A DNA stretch of 64,000 bases from Kryptolebias marmoratus (GCF_001649575.2 NC_051439.1:10165234-10229233); one strand, 5' to 3'. Shown: positions 47,843-60,212, counted from the stretch's first letter. A program made the numbers and translations. Notes: a model not told the origin generated them from the sequence alone.

Positions 47843-50800
47843 AACCCCCCGTGCGAGGAAATCAAACATGAAGAAGTAGAGAAAATAAAAGAAGATGACT
47901 CACTTCTTTGGTTTTAATCTGGCAAAACAACTCCCAATATCTGATGAACACCGAGTGACTTATTAAAATCTTTTACAACTCAGCAAACACCAGACATGAA
48001 AAGAGAAAAATACGAATAGGAAAGGGCCCATCTAAAGCTTCCGTTCTTGCTTTGACATGAGTGAAGCAGCGAGAGCACACGTCACCGTTAGTGCCAGTGT
48101 TATGTGTTGCTGAAAGCCTGAGTGAGTCATGTGTGCGCTCGGAGTTGAGAAGTACTTTTAGTTACAGCTTGACAAGTGAAGGACACTGAGCCTCGAGTGC
48201 GCGATGACGGATCTGCATGGATGAGAACAGCAACAAGCAAAAGTGCCCTAGATCGCAGAAATACCCACATAAACACACACACACGCAACACAACCAGAAG
48301 TACGAGTGTGCAGCCAGTTTGAGCTCCATCTGTAACACTGACGCAGGCCTACAGCTGATAATAAATAATAAAATAAAAAAACGCTGGAAGGAAGAGAGGA
48401 GAGTGGAGGAGGGCAAACAGCAGGAAGAAAAGGGTCAGAACAAACCTTTGCGCAACACATTCGAGGTGGGATTGATGCGCCTTCCTTGTAAATAAGCACA
48501 CAGGAGGAACGGAGTCGAGGCCAAAGCTGGCGCGCCATTGATACGCCTCAAAACCAACAATGGGGGTACGAATGTGTGCATGTGTTTAGGGATGACCGCA
48601 GGAAGTGCTGCTCATAGCAGCGACGCCGATTCTATAACACAGCAGTCTGCATGTAAGGATGTGGCACAAAGTTTAGTCGTTAAGTGATACTGAATCATTT
48701 TCGTTTGCTCACGTGATTCTTTTAGCGCATAAAAAAAAAACAGATTACCGAAACCAAAATTTATACGCCTCTATCATGAAACGCAAATGTAGATAAACTG
48801 CTGCGTCTGTGAGCTGTACCGAATATTTATTCCTCCATTGTATTCCAGGTTCCTTTCAGAAGATTCAATCACTCAGTCTTAAAGGCGTAAAACAATGAAA
48901 CAAACCAATTTAATCTCCCGGGGTTCAAAGTGGTGGTTTCAAATTGATTTAATTTGGCCTGGTGCTCAGCTGAAGACCACACAGGACAAAGAAAGTTGGC
49001 AAGTCAGAATTTTACTTGGGGATAGTAGCTGCACGTCATTTAGCCACAATCAAACCATTTGCGGAATGATTTCTCACACGCACTCGAGAGACACAGCGCA
49101 CACACGCAAAGTCTCACAGAGGCGTCTTTGTGGAAGCGAAGCCGTCTTCCGGCGAGTTCGCCTGGACACAGGCGGCACTCCAGCTGCTCCGCGTACAGTC
49201 AACACTAGCCCCCGTCCAGGATACAGAGCAGTTTATTGCATTATCACAAAACACACACTCATAAAAAAGGATACGCTGCCTGTGTGTGGGCTTTTAGACA
49301 ACGGTTGATGGGAGAGATCATGATTCATCTGCGCTATTTCAAGAAGAGCTCACTCCGTAACACCTGCAACATCACTCTGCGTCTTCTGCTGCTCCTATTC
49401 CTGGGTGAACGGGTAACAGAGGCTAAAAGCAAAACTTCACCACTAATAATAACCAACGCCTGCACCATCCGGTCCTAAAACCGTCCGAGCTATATATTAC
49501 AGCAAATCAGGAAGTGTAGATTACGCTGCACAGGACACTTGTAGGCATATTTGTATCCCGGCATGGGCGCCAACTGCAATAATATCACAAAATATCTGTT
49601 TTTTTTTTTTTTACTTTTTAGTTGTTGTTTCCATCCACCAAAGCAATAATGCTCTTGCAACATACAAGGCCTGTATCCATGTCCTGTAACTCCACACGTG
49701 TATGTGATTGTGCCACGCTAACAGGAGGGTCATGTGCCTGAGAGGCAGTAATATTATCACTGACAGGACGGGTCTGACATTCCCAGTGGTTTGATTCTCC
49801 CAGGCGGAAAAACCTCAGTATTTTAATTTAATCCCCAGGGCAGTTATTTAGCCACTCCGTAATCCCCAGGTCCAGCGCTTAGTCTGATAATTATCCTTAT
49901 TGGACACCCATAATGATTAGTTTTTGGTTTCACCCAAAGCGGCGCAGGCAGTTTCACGGGGCGGTCGTGGCATTCTGCGAAGTGGAAAACCAATCATGCG
50001 TGGAACGGCTCGGGTCGTAAAGGAGCTGGAAGCGGTGTGATGGTTACTTAACATGGCAGCTGACAACTCCTGGACAAGACATTGAGAAAAAGTCACTTTC
50101 ACTTTGAGGCAGTAAAGTCTCTTTAAACAATCGTATAACAGGTGGTGGCGGTGCTTTGCGCTCCTGCTGTGTCAATATTAACAATTATCATAGTGCTGTG
50201 CACTCATTCTGGAAACAAAAGGGCATCTGCTGTAAATTATACCTCCGGAGAGCCAACTTAACCAAATCTAACTTGGAGCATAATTACCGAGGGCTGGAAA
50301 TGCACGGTTGAAACAGCAATCAGGAGAAACTTAAGCATCTTATTCTTGACTTTGGTTATGCTCTTATTTGTTTTTCCCCTTTTTGCATTTTCTCCCAATG
50401 TTTCCAAACTGACGGCACAAAATGGAGACATTCCCTCCACATGTGGTGTAATGATCCTGCCCAGAATACTAAAAGGAAAGCCTTTTCACACGTCGACCAC
50501 TGCGACCAGCTCCAACGCGACTTCTTGCGCTCGATCCAGGAGGATAGTGGGTTCACGGCAGGCTGGCATAATCTACAGCTGGCTGGGAAGGCGAGCCTCA
50601 CTGAAAAGTCATCAGGGATTTTTTTCTTTCTTTTTTTTTTTGTCTCCTTCATGTCTGAGACAGGTCAAGGCAGGTCCCCTCCATCTCCTTTCCCTCCCTG
50701 TGCTGCTCTTTACGAGCCCCACCTGGCAGATTAGTGCTCCGCCACCACCAGCTACTAGCTTTTCTGCTGCTTCCTTACACATGCACTCTGCAGGGCGGAC

Positions 50801-51769
50801 ACAGGCCGTGCGCTGTTCAGGCTCTGTTATTTAAACGCGTGCAAAACCGGGGGCCGTGAGGCACGATACCTCCCATGTGAGAGGCAACGAAAACAAAACA
50901 CAGATACTCAAACAGAACAAGGATGTCTCGCAGGACAGGTGACTTCCTGACACCTTCCAGCGACTTCAGCCCTGGATCTGTGGACCCAGCCCACATGACA
51001 GAAACTCGGCCAACAATCAGGCTGATTTCGCAGTTGACAAAAGTTGAAACGTCGACACATTTGTCCGTCTTGAATCCCAGCGTGACGTTTTGTCTCGACA
51101 ATCTACACGGAAACCCAAACACACGTTTACTTGTGTACCGTCTGGCCTCTTTTAGCAGTTGTTAAACGGCTTTTATTAACAAGGAGCCAGACGAAACACT
51201 TGAAACTCATTTTTGATTTTTATTTATCCAGTTTACCAAGCCAAAATCCACATTTAGCTGTGCCCTTTTGACACGTAGACCCAAAATATACAGTTTTTGT
51301 GCCATGCCAATGTAAAAACTGTTGCACAAGCTAAGAAATGCCACGTTTATAAGGTGGCAAATTTCTTTCTGTAAGCATAAACAAGTGTGTGAAAAGGTTA
51401 AGATCAATTTTCCTGCTTTTTGCCCCTAGTTTCTCTTAAAACAAATGAAGAGTGGGATCCCTTGGGCTGCAGGCACTTGTGGCAAAGAAAGTGAAAATAA
51501 TTACTTCATTTACAAAGAAATAACCGCAGATTCCTGAGGTCTTTCAAAGAAAAACATGGGGGAAAACCAACACAGGAAGGATTTATTCTGCAATACAGGG
51601 GCTAAAACATTTGCTACATGAATGTCAAGAAGTCAAGTAGTTATTTTTGCAGGTTAACATCAAACGCAGCAGCTTAAAAGATGGCGTAAAATACAGACAG
51701 CCGGTCATATTCACTGGAATAAATGTCGGATATAGAAATATTTCGCAGTATATATCACCTGGGCTTTTC

Positions 51770-52450
51770 TCTGCAGACCCTGGATGCTTTCCTTTGGCGA
51801 CCGGAGAAAGGAGAAGAGGTGGACAGGAGGAGGAGGGCTGGAAAATTTGCCGCAGTTCGGACTCGTCTCTCCCTGCAGTCCCAGCTGGCTCGGTCCAACT
51901 CAGGAAGCCGCCGCCTGACTCCCCGAACACATTTCCGGGCCAAACCCCAAACACAAGCAAGTAAAAACGGACTTTTTTGCGGCTCCTCCACCGCACAGAT
52001 ACAGGAGAGGAGGAGGAGGAGGAGGAGGGGAGAAACCAAAAAAAAAGAAGAAAAAAAAAGAGCAGAGGTTTAATCCACAACTTTCACTGCAGCCGGGACA
52101 AGTTCACCCGCAGGATCCTCAGACGGAGCCCGGAGAGAGAGCCGGAGGTGACGGGAGGGTGGCTGCTCCCCTCCCTTTCCCTTGGTCCTTAGCTGTGGAT
52201 ATTTCCCTCCCTGGTCCGTCCGAGATCAAACCATCACATTCCACCGCGTCCTTAACAATGAAGAAGAAAAAAAAAAAAAAGTGGGCTTTCCTTTTTGCTG
52301 CTGCCGGAGGAGGACCCACCCCTCTGGATGACTCTTCCCCGGTCTGACCGCAAAGAGAACGCCCTTCCCGGCTGCGAGGTCCCGCCTCTCTCCCTCCCCG
52401 CCGAACTGCACGCAAGTGTGGCCAGTGGAGGGGAAAGAATCCAAACAAGT
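51770..52450 (-). promoter_or_regulatory. luzp1: CpG-rich block, candidate luzp1 promoter and first non-coding exon
   Basis: Markedly GC- and CpG-rich compared with both flanks. It lies upstream of luzp1 in transcription direction, with no other gene nearby to own it. On the minus strand a plausible donor (CCTGCGG followed by GTGAAC) sits near 52105. The ORFs across it have low-complexity Glu/Arg- or Ser-rich translations and look non-coding. Assignment to luzp1 is an inference from position. Confidence 0.4.
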
Positions 52451-52678
52451 AGCAGTCCAGACTTCTTTTTTATTAACCCTTTACTCATATCAAAAGATTA
52501 CAGCTTTGAATAATGCCAAAACCTACACTTTTAAGGCTCATTAATTGGGACAGAAACTAAGTTTTTACCCATGATGCCACTGGCTGTGCCTTTCTGCAGC
52601 AATCCTGCAGAACACAAATGTCTTCTTTTTGCGTTTTTATTGCATTTTTAAAGTACCAGTGGATATTATACAACTTAC

Positions 52679-53735
52679 AGCACATCTCAGTAAATTAGAA
52701 TATCATTGAAAAGGTCCGTAATTCAGTTTAAACAGTAAAACTTGTGTTTTTATAGACTCATGACACACAAAGTGATACATTAGGTGTTTGTCTGATTATT
52801 TTGATGATTCTGGCTTGCAGCTAATGTAAAGCCAAAATTCCGTTTCTCAGAACAGTAAATTAGTACATAAGACTAATGAAAACAATAATTTTAATACAGA
52901 AATGATGGCCTGCTGAAAAGTATATCCATGTACTGTACAGTATATATGCTCAGTACTTGGTTGGAGCTCATTTTCATGTTACTGTATGAGCTGCTGACAT
53001 GTTCTGGAAGCCCAAGTCTGCTTTGATAGTGGCCTTCATCTAGTCTGCATTGTGTCTTTCATTGTCCTCTTTACAGAACCCAGTAGATTCCTTGTGGTCA
53101 GGTGATAATGTGGATGTTAAACCAGGTATTGGTACATTTGTCAGAGTGGGCAGGTTGCCAAGTCCTGCTGAAAAATGAAATCAGCGTCTCCATAAAACTT
53201 GGCAGCAGAAGGAAGCAATCCTAAAATATCCTAGTTCTGGACTCTCCTGTACTTTGGACTTGCTGAAACGCAGTGGACCAACAGCGATAAATGGCATGGT
53301 TCTCCAAATCATCACCACCCAAGGAAACTTCCTTCTGGTCCTCAAGTAGCTCGGATTCTGTGCCTCTTCACTCCTCCTTCAGACTCTGGGACCTTGATTT
53401 CCAAATAAAATGAGGACATTGAACTGAGCAACAGTCCAACCTATTTGGTCCTTTGCCCAGATAAGACGCTTCTGATGTTGTCTCTGGTTCAGGAGTGGCT
53501 TGACACAGAATAAGACAGCTGTGAATCTGTTGATCTTATGTAATAATCTAATATTCTGAGAAACTGAATTTGGGGTTTTATTAGCTGTAAGCCATAACCA
53601 GCAAAATTAACAGAAATTAACTTTTGAAATATATCACTCTGTGTGAAATGATTCTATATAATAAATGAGTTTCACTTTTTGAGTTACATTACTGAAATAA
53701 ACTGACTTTTCAATGATATTCTTGAAATGTACCAG
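52679..53735 (-). mobile_element. Decayed Tc1-like transposon, transposase on the minus strand
   Basis: Terminal inverted repeats are visible: AATATCATTGAAAAGGTC at 52699-52716 and GACTTTTCAATGATATT at 53704-53720. Between them the minus strand carries broken transposase coding sequence (for example the complement of AAGTCCTGCTGAAAAATGAA, GTGGACCAACAGCG, GACTCTGGGACCTTGATTTC and TTGTCTCTGGTTCAGGAGTG). I remember this as the antisense of a common vertebrate Tc1 family whose ends read CTCAGTAAATTAGAATATC. The N-terminal part of the transposase frame is missing, so the copy is inactive. Confidence 0.75.
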
Positions 53736-53794
53736 TAGATACCTGTCTAATATCTGGGAATGTGATCAGCATGTGAAATCTTATCAAATAATTA

Positions 53795-54340
53795 AAGGAA
53801 TAGCTTTCCTTAAAGGGATGCCTATCATTCATCCATTATCTTATAAAGAATGATCAATGAAGGAGTTATAGCCTTTGTTTTAGCCAAGAGAATAATGTTA
53901 TACCCAATTTTGAGGATGACTCTCGGGTACTACCACATTCAAATTTAGCTGAAAATCTGTAAATTTTACAAAGTTGTACACAATTTTTTGTTAGCTAAGG
54001 TGAATGAACTTGAATTGGGTTGGGTTAGGGTTAATGCTAAGACTGTAAGCAAAGATATTTCATAACATTTAATGTTTAGAGTATGTGTTGGAGATGATGC
54101 TCAGCTACTACCACACCAAATTTTAGCTCAATGGACTTAGAGCCATGTTTGTGTCTTGTACTGTCAGTTGGGTGTGGCAGCCATCTTGAATGGGGTTGCC
54201 TCCAAACATTAATCAGGTGTAGATGTGCATCTAGTGATTACTTCTGTGAGTTTCATTAAATTTGGTCACTGGTTCATGAGATATTTTGCTAACAAGGCAG
54301 ATAAACAAACACGTGGGCAAATACACAAACGCCCTTTTGC
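53795..54340 (+). repeat. Dispersed repeat family X, copy E (longest)
   Basis: Carries one diverged and one well-kept CTCAGCTACTACCACACCAA segment. GCAGCCATCTTGAATGGGGT, GTAGATGTGCATCTAGTGAT, TCATGAGATATTTTGCTAAC and a tail of AAACAAACACG words follow. The doubled centre matches the layout of copy D. Confidence 0.75.
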
Positions 54341-56770
54341 AAACAATAAATATAATTTGTGTGATAATAATCATGATCTATTCTCTTTCCAAAGAGACAT
54401 AGTCAACACGCTGATGCTCTCCTTGTTGTTTAAGGCTGAAAGACACAACAAATGGACATTAAAATCTCATGATCATTTTACTGCGTTGTTTCTCACGTTT
54501 TTAACATACCTCCCTTTCAAGGGACATACTGTTCTGTTCATATCACTAGACATAAAAGGGCTAAGTGAGGTGTAAATAATGTTGTCATCCTCTCTAGCTG
54601 AGAAAAGATACTAAAAGTCATCAAAGAGGAATTTAATCCTTTCACAGACGCAGCTGCAAGTCAAAGGCATAACCAGGCATGCTCAGACACCTAAATGCCA
54701 CAGCAGCGAAGCCAAGCACAGGCGTATGTGAATATGTATGACTTACTATGTACATTTTCTGATAAACTATTTTCAAATCTGTTTTTTTCCCCATTTAATG
54801 ATTCCAGTGTGAGAAATAAAAATACCGCTCCGTTTCCAGGGCTTTGATTCTGCTTTGCATATTAAAACAAGCGATGATTTATAATGAATAAAAGTACAAA
54901 TAATCTATCAAGGTAATAGAAACAAGAAAAGGACTTGTGTGTGTAAAGGCAGGCATGGAAAAAAAGCCTGTTTTATAAGGATGTGTACATGTCATGTTTT
55001 ATCCATCATAGGTGGTTTGGCTCATGCTCAGACCACTTTCTTTCGTTTTGGGAATTTACCTTAATTCATCAAATGGTATAAATCCACGCCACCGTTACTG
55101 CAGAAGGTCAGGGGTTTTCAGGGAATGTAATCTACTGTACTCCATGCTGCAGCATACACAGAGCAGCTGATTCAGGAAGAACAGGTTTCTGGCCAACATC
55201 CTTCCTAATCACAAACATCCTCCACCAACAAGGAGCTTGTTTGTTCTGGTAAGAAGCCGTGGATGAAGGGCACAACACAAATTAATCAAAACAGTTGACG
55301 TTCAAGCAGAATCCTAAGGTTTTGTTTGCCGTCTGCAATTCACCAGTTTCAGCATTTTATCCAGTAGCAGTAGCTGCAACTGCAGATAATATTTATTAAT
55401 CACAGATAACTAAAATTGCAAGACAGTGTAGGGCTCAATAGTCACGTGATATTTTGATTTGGCCACATAATAAGAAATAAAATCTGAGCAAATTGGAAGG
55501 ATTTCCAGCCACGATATGGATTACGCTGGAGCTTTTCCGTTCTTGCCACAGTGGGAATCAGGATTAACATGCATAATTCACTATCCTCACAGAGTAGGTT
55601 ATGGGCCAGTATTTAAACAGATGTAACTCTGGTCGATCAAAATGTGGGGCAGCTTGTTGTGTCTGGAAACAGGGGTTTATCCAAAGGCATCGGCCTCATG
55701 CTGGTTGTAGGGGAACATTTTGAGAAAAGCAGCCTCCTTTGTCCGATGGCATCATGTGAATCTCAGTCATCTTTTCCAATTAAAACAATAAAAGCTGGAT
55801 TCCAGCAGCTTAAGAGGTTTGGATATTTAAGGTTGTTATGTCTTAATTTGGAAGCAGAATGTCCCATGAGACGGACGAGAGAGCTCCAAATCCTTTGAAA
55901 GTCCTGACTTACTGTCATGTCCTATATCATCTAGAAGTACAGATGCCTTGGCCTGTCTAGCTCACCCTCCCATGGCCCTCTCATTCGCACTGCAGGGGGA
56001 CATTCCTCAACTCTCAGCCTCTGGCATGCAGTAAATCTGCCTGAGAGAGACCTACAGTCTCAGATGAGAACCCTCCGCCAGGCAGAACATGGACTTTTTC
56101 CTCATTTCTTCACCTCATTTTTTAACATTCCTCCCTCCTGAAGCGGCCTGAGCGTAGTGCCTGGGTGTATAAATGCTCGGGTGTTTCAAGTCTGCAAGAG
56201 ACGATGTGTCTCAAGGTCATGATGAGGTGAAGGTGCAGATGTAAAAAGGTGATAACGGGGGAAGAAGGTGGCTTACTCCCTTCCTGTGTCCTCACATCAC
56301 TCTTGCTTGTAACTGTCTTCTAACCCTTTCCATCCCATAAAAAAACAGGGAATTCCTGGCAGTATTCCCTCTTTCTGTCTCTGCACACCTGTGCAACCAC
56401 TCCTCAAGAGGAAGGATTCCTTGGATGAACCTAAGCAGCAGTCCAGAACATCAGCAATCCGACGCGGACCTGCATCTGATTAGTCTTCTTTCCTGTACTG
56501 TGTAGAGGCCATGCATTTGAGAAACAATAAAAAAGGTTTGCAGGGTGAAGCCAAATCTTAAAGTCTTAAAGGAATAGTTTGGATTTTTTAGGATTCTGTG
56601 GAAAAGTTATGAGCAATTAAGATCCTACCTGTTGAAGATAACTCTTTGAATGGCCTCAGTTGGGAGAAAAAGGGAAAGATTTGTTTGAATCATTGTGGAA
56701 TTTTTTGAGATTGGAACAGTTTCACAATGGGAACCCTCCACTTTCGTTTTGTGTTGTGTTACAGTTGTAA

Positions 56771-57186
56771 TTGGAAGTCAGAATTTCCGAGAGCCAAGTG
56801 AAAAACAAATCACTTGGAATGTTTCCCACTGTTCCCACGTTTGAATTTTAACTTGGAAAGTTGTACATTTCTGACCTCGATCTCAAAGTCCAATTTGGTT
56901 GCCTTGTGCATGAAATAAACATGCAATAATAAACGTTTTAGTTTTACATCTGTCAGTTTGTACCTCATTAATCCAGTCACAAACATAGTACTCTTTAACA
57001 ACTATGAGTTGGTACAGTGTTTGAATGCACAGAATGTGAAGAAATCCATTGTTTGTTGGCTTTTGCGAATGTTAGCCTGGTCACTGAGCACAACAATTGG
57101 CAAATCCTACTGGTTTTCCAACTTGGAACTGGAACACGGTTTGGTCAGGTCTGTGGTCAGTCCCAGATCCAAGTTCTGACTTCCAA
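56771..57186. mobile_element. Short inverted-repeat element (MITE candidate)
   Basis: The left end is TTGGAAGTCAGAATTTCC (56771-56788). The right end is AAGTTCTGACTTCCAA (57171-57186), its inverted counterpart with few mismatches. The roughly 400-base interior has no transposase. The class was not determined. Confidence 0.55.
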
Positions 57187-57639
57187 AGTAAAGGAGCTAG
57201 GGCCAGATAGCTTATCAATCTGGACAGAATTCAACTCTACTTCTCCAAATTGAGGTTGTTTAAAGAGCTAGATCATAACCTTTTCACAGAACCCCACTTT
57301 AAAACATCTAAATCTGTGAGTTATAGTGCTCATAATTATTTAGGCAGTATTTAACAATTTATTTCACAACTTCTAAAACACATGCAAGTTGAATTAGAAA
57401 ATTTCCTGGCTTTACATTAGTAGATATTTTATCAATTTATTTCAAGTTATGTTCTGTTTTTAAGTCAGAAGAACTCATATTGTTCATAATGACTCCATAA
57501 AGAAGTATTTTTTGATCATTTTTTTATGACTTCATTAACTAACATTACCAATAAATGTGTAGTTGCTGCTGATTCACTGCTGTGTGATGTGTTTACTTCA
57601 TATCTTCTGTTAGTTTGTGCCAATGTCCCAGAGAGCCAA

Positions 57640-57832
57640 CGGCGACTGACAATGAGAGGCAACGAATACGCCCATACAGACCATTCGCCATAATTCACCA
57701 TAATGAGCAATTTCAGTTGCCTCTAACCTATCCTACATGTCTTTGGAGTGCAAGAGGAAAACCAGAGCAAAAAAAACCCCACACAGGCAGCTGGGGCAAC
57801 ATGCAAACACCGCACAGGAAGGCCCACGCAGG
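57640..57832 (-). repeat. tRNA-like retroposon (SINE-type), copy 2, reverse
   Basis: Reverse-complement words of copy 1 in the opposite order: TAACCTATCCTACATGTCTT TGGAGTGCAAGAGG, then AACATGCAAACACCGCACAG. It is more decayed than copy 1. Confidence 0.6.
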
Positions 57833-58681
57833 CTGATGTGCGCAAAACCACATCTCACATCAGCTACTCTCCATTTCATGACCAAGACAAATCTCAGCAA
57901 CTTACCGAGGAATGTTTCAAATCCACACCCAAACCATGAGTTGCATGTAGAAAAAAAAAAAAAAGAAAAAAGATTTTATAGTGCAGGCCTGTATACCCAG
58001 TAATGGCGCAGCATGCCTGGCAGTCATGCAGGGCACGCCGCCACCAAAAAAAGGCTCTGCTGTCATGTTCCACTGCCAAGCCATAATAACAGCAATAAGG
58101 TTGGGGAGGCTCGTTAACCTTAATCCAGGAATTATGCTGTGGCACCAGGGAGTGGATGATGTGCTGTGTTGTGAACTTATATAGAAAGAAGCTGGAAGTA
58201 AACATTCACCACAGAAGGGTACTGCTGCTTTCGGCAGAGAGAGCGGTGGTTCAGGCAGTTCACACAGACCGAACTGGTATAAAGCCTGGACGAAGCCATT
58301 TCCCTGCTGAGTGCACTGCTTAAAATCTAGTCTCTGCCTCCCTCATGTGGCTATGATATATAACCTGCTCCTGAGCCGTGGCAGTTGTATGAACAACCAC
58401 AAACGAGTCTGGATAATGTACGAACACAAAGCCTTTGTTTTATCATTAGCTGTATAGCAAGAAAATACATCATTTCAAGTATACGTTCTGTTTTTGTTCT
58501 ATACCACATCTGTTGCAGATAATATACCTACGAGCTTCTTCACAAAAACCACCTTCCTCTTCTGAGGTCTTGTGGTGATGACAGAGGGCTGCTATTCTAT
58601 CACATATGATACTTTTCTATGAAGCAGAAATTTGCAGATACCCCACAAAGTTAGACTTGGTCAAACCTTATGAATAGACGG

Positions 58682-58960
58682 TGATCTAATGCGATATCGC
58701 AAGATCCTGCTGATATGTAGAGCTCCAGGTATGACTGAGTTACAGCCATGTTTGTGCTTGCTAAGGTTGCTCTGATGTGGCAGCCATCTTGAATGGGGTT
58801 GACTCCATTCTACTCAATTGCAGATGTATATTTATTTATTACTGTCAGAGTTTCATTAAAACCAATCGAGTGCTTGATGAGATATTTTGCTAATGCTACA
58901 GACAAACAAACATAAGCATACATGTACAAAGGAAAAAACCTTTTCATACTTTAGACTTCG
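58682..58960 (+). repeat. Dispersed repeat family X, copy F (first arm of an inverted pair)
   Basis: Begins TGATCTAATGCGATATCGCA and continues GCAGCCATCTTGAATGGGGT, TTCATTAAAACCAATC, GATGAGATATTTTGCTAATG, ACAGACAAACAAAC. Copy G lies in reverse about 70 bases further on. Confidence 0.75.
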
Positions 58961-59029
58961 GAGGAGGGGGACAATTGATGAGTTGTTTATATAAGAATTA
59001 CACTGTAAAACAGAATTTCTTTAGCCTGT

Positions 59030-59317
59030 GTTTGTGTGTGTTTGTTTGTTTGTCTGTTAACAAAATATCTAACAAACCACTGGATGGATTTCAATGAAAT
59101 TCTTAGAAAGTAATCAGTAATCATTGCACATGTACAACATAAGTTTTTGGAGTCAACCCAAATTAGGTGGCAGCTAGTCGACCTTAGCCAGTCTCAAAAA
59201 TGGCTGTAAATGAGTCAGTTTCACAGATACTGAGCCGAGGCTTGGTGTGGTAGTAGCTGAGAATCATTCGCAGCACATACTTCAAGCTCAAATATTGCGA
59301 GATATCACATCAGATAC
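59030..59317 (-). repeat. Dispersed repeat family X, copy G (second arm of an inverted pair)
   Basis: Reverse orientation: GTTTGTTTGTCTGTTAACAA, CCACTGGATGGATTTCAATG, TTGGTGTGGTAGTAGCTGAG, ending ATATTGCGAGATATCACATC AGAT. That end is the inverted counterpart of the start of copy F. Confidence 0.75.
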
Positions 59318-60094
59318 GAGGTTTGAACAAAATATTTCTCATCATAAGATAGTGTCTGATAAAACTCCAGCATGCATCCCTTCAAGCAATACTAGGCCAA
59401 TAATATGAGTTCTGTTTGTTTCTCATTTCCCAGTGTGTGTCATGGTTGTGGCATCCTGGCTTTTGGCCTGCAGTCTGACACATCTTCTGTCTTCTTGTAT
59501 CTGCACCGTGTTTCAGATCGTAAATCGGTCATAGTCACAATGCTGCAATAGCTACACCCTGCTGGGTAACATGCATGCCTCATGGGTTTTTAAAGTTCAG
59601 TACCAATAAAGAATCAGTTTTCTTGCTTGTTTATTGTTGTTCTCTGTGCTTCTGCACCCAGTCCATACGCCTGGTGCCTTTAAAAAACTAAACAGTCAGA
59701 AGTTTAGAATGAAGGCCATTTTAATTTGGGGTGTCCTTCATTATTTGTGTGTTTTTTAGTGTCAACAGTGTTTTGCTCATTTGTTTATCCATCAGTCCAT
59801 TGACGCAATCTGAAGTCCAGCTCTGGAATAGTGCCTTACTTTTTCTTTCCTTTTGACTTGTTTATTTTTTTATTTGAATTAGGCTCCTTCTCCCAGCACA
59901 ATAAATTTATATCTTCCAGGAAGAGAGAAATAAAAACCATGTGCAAGAATTCCCAAATTGCGTCAAGATATGTGATGTAGTTTTGCTTTGGAGGACACGA
60001 GCAATCATGTGAGAATGTAGAGGTGAATCTGCATCTTGCATCATGCAGGGTTTTTTTTTTTTCTTTTTTTTTTCTTGACGCTTCCTTCATTTCC

Positions 60095-60212
60095 TTCTTT
60101 GAAAGCGCACACACGCTCTCGCACTCACAGCCAGACGCAGCTTGGAGGAGGTGAGCTTTGGGTGCAGCGAGTTAAAACTGGACACCTGAGAAACAGAACA
60201 ACGCAGAAGAAG
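60095..60212 (+). other. ptafr: Candidate ptafr 5' non-coding exon
   Basis: A moderately GC-rich stretch with a strong donor (AAGAAG followed by GTATGTG) at 60213. A second possible donor (GGAG followed by GTGAGC) lies near 60148. The ptafr coding exon begins at an acceptor 3.2 kb downstream, so a non-coding first exon is expected. The 5' boundary and promoter are not defined. Confidence 0.35.

Larger units (their letters stand above)
28155..52100 (-). other. luzp1: Long non-coding region, probably luzp1 first intron
   Basis: About 24 kb without any convincing protein-coding exon on either strand. The content is AT-rich with simple repeats, a Tc1 remnant near 28.6 kb, a tRNA-like retroposon near 34.5 kb, a repeat family X copy near 41 kb, a gap at 38.9 kb and one CpG-dense patch at 47.7 kb. 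It is interpreted as an intron because the luzp1 leader exon needs an upstream partner and the next CpG-rich promoter-like block is at 51.8-52.45 kb. Small non-coding exons could be hidden anywhere in it. Confidence 0.45.
52451..60090. other. Intergenic region between luzp1 and ptafr
   Basis: About 7.6 kb without a coding gene on either strand. It contains a decayed Tc1 element, family X copies E, F and G, an inverted-repeat element and a reverse copy of the tRNA-like retroposon, each listed separately. Segments around 54.6-56.5 kb and 59.3-60.0 kb show nothing recognisable. Confidence 0.6.

Noticed and set aside
50346..50834. Plus-strand ORF of 162 codons
   Set aside because: It contains long homopolymer-derived Phe runs and no recognised motif. 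It lies in presumed intron or flank.
51625..52513. Overlapping ORFs on both strands of the CpG-rich block
   Set aside because: The translations are dominated by Glu/Arg or Ser/Pro low complexity from GGA and AAG repeats. They are better explained as promoter or leader sequence.
54225..54575. Plus-strand ORF of 116 codons
   Set aside because: It starts inside repeat family X copy E and has no protein-like features.
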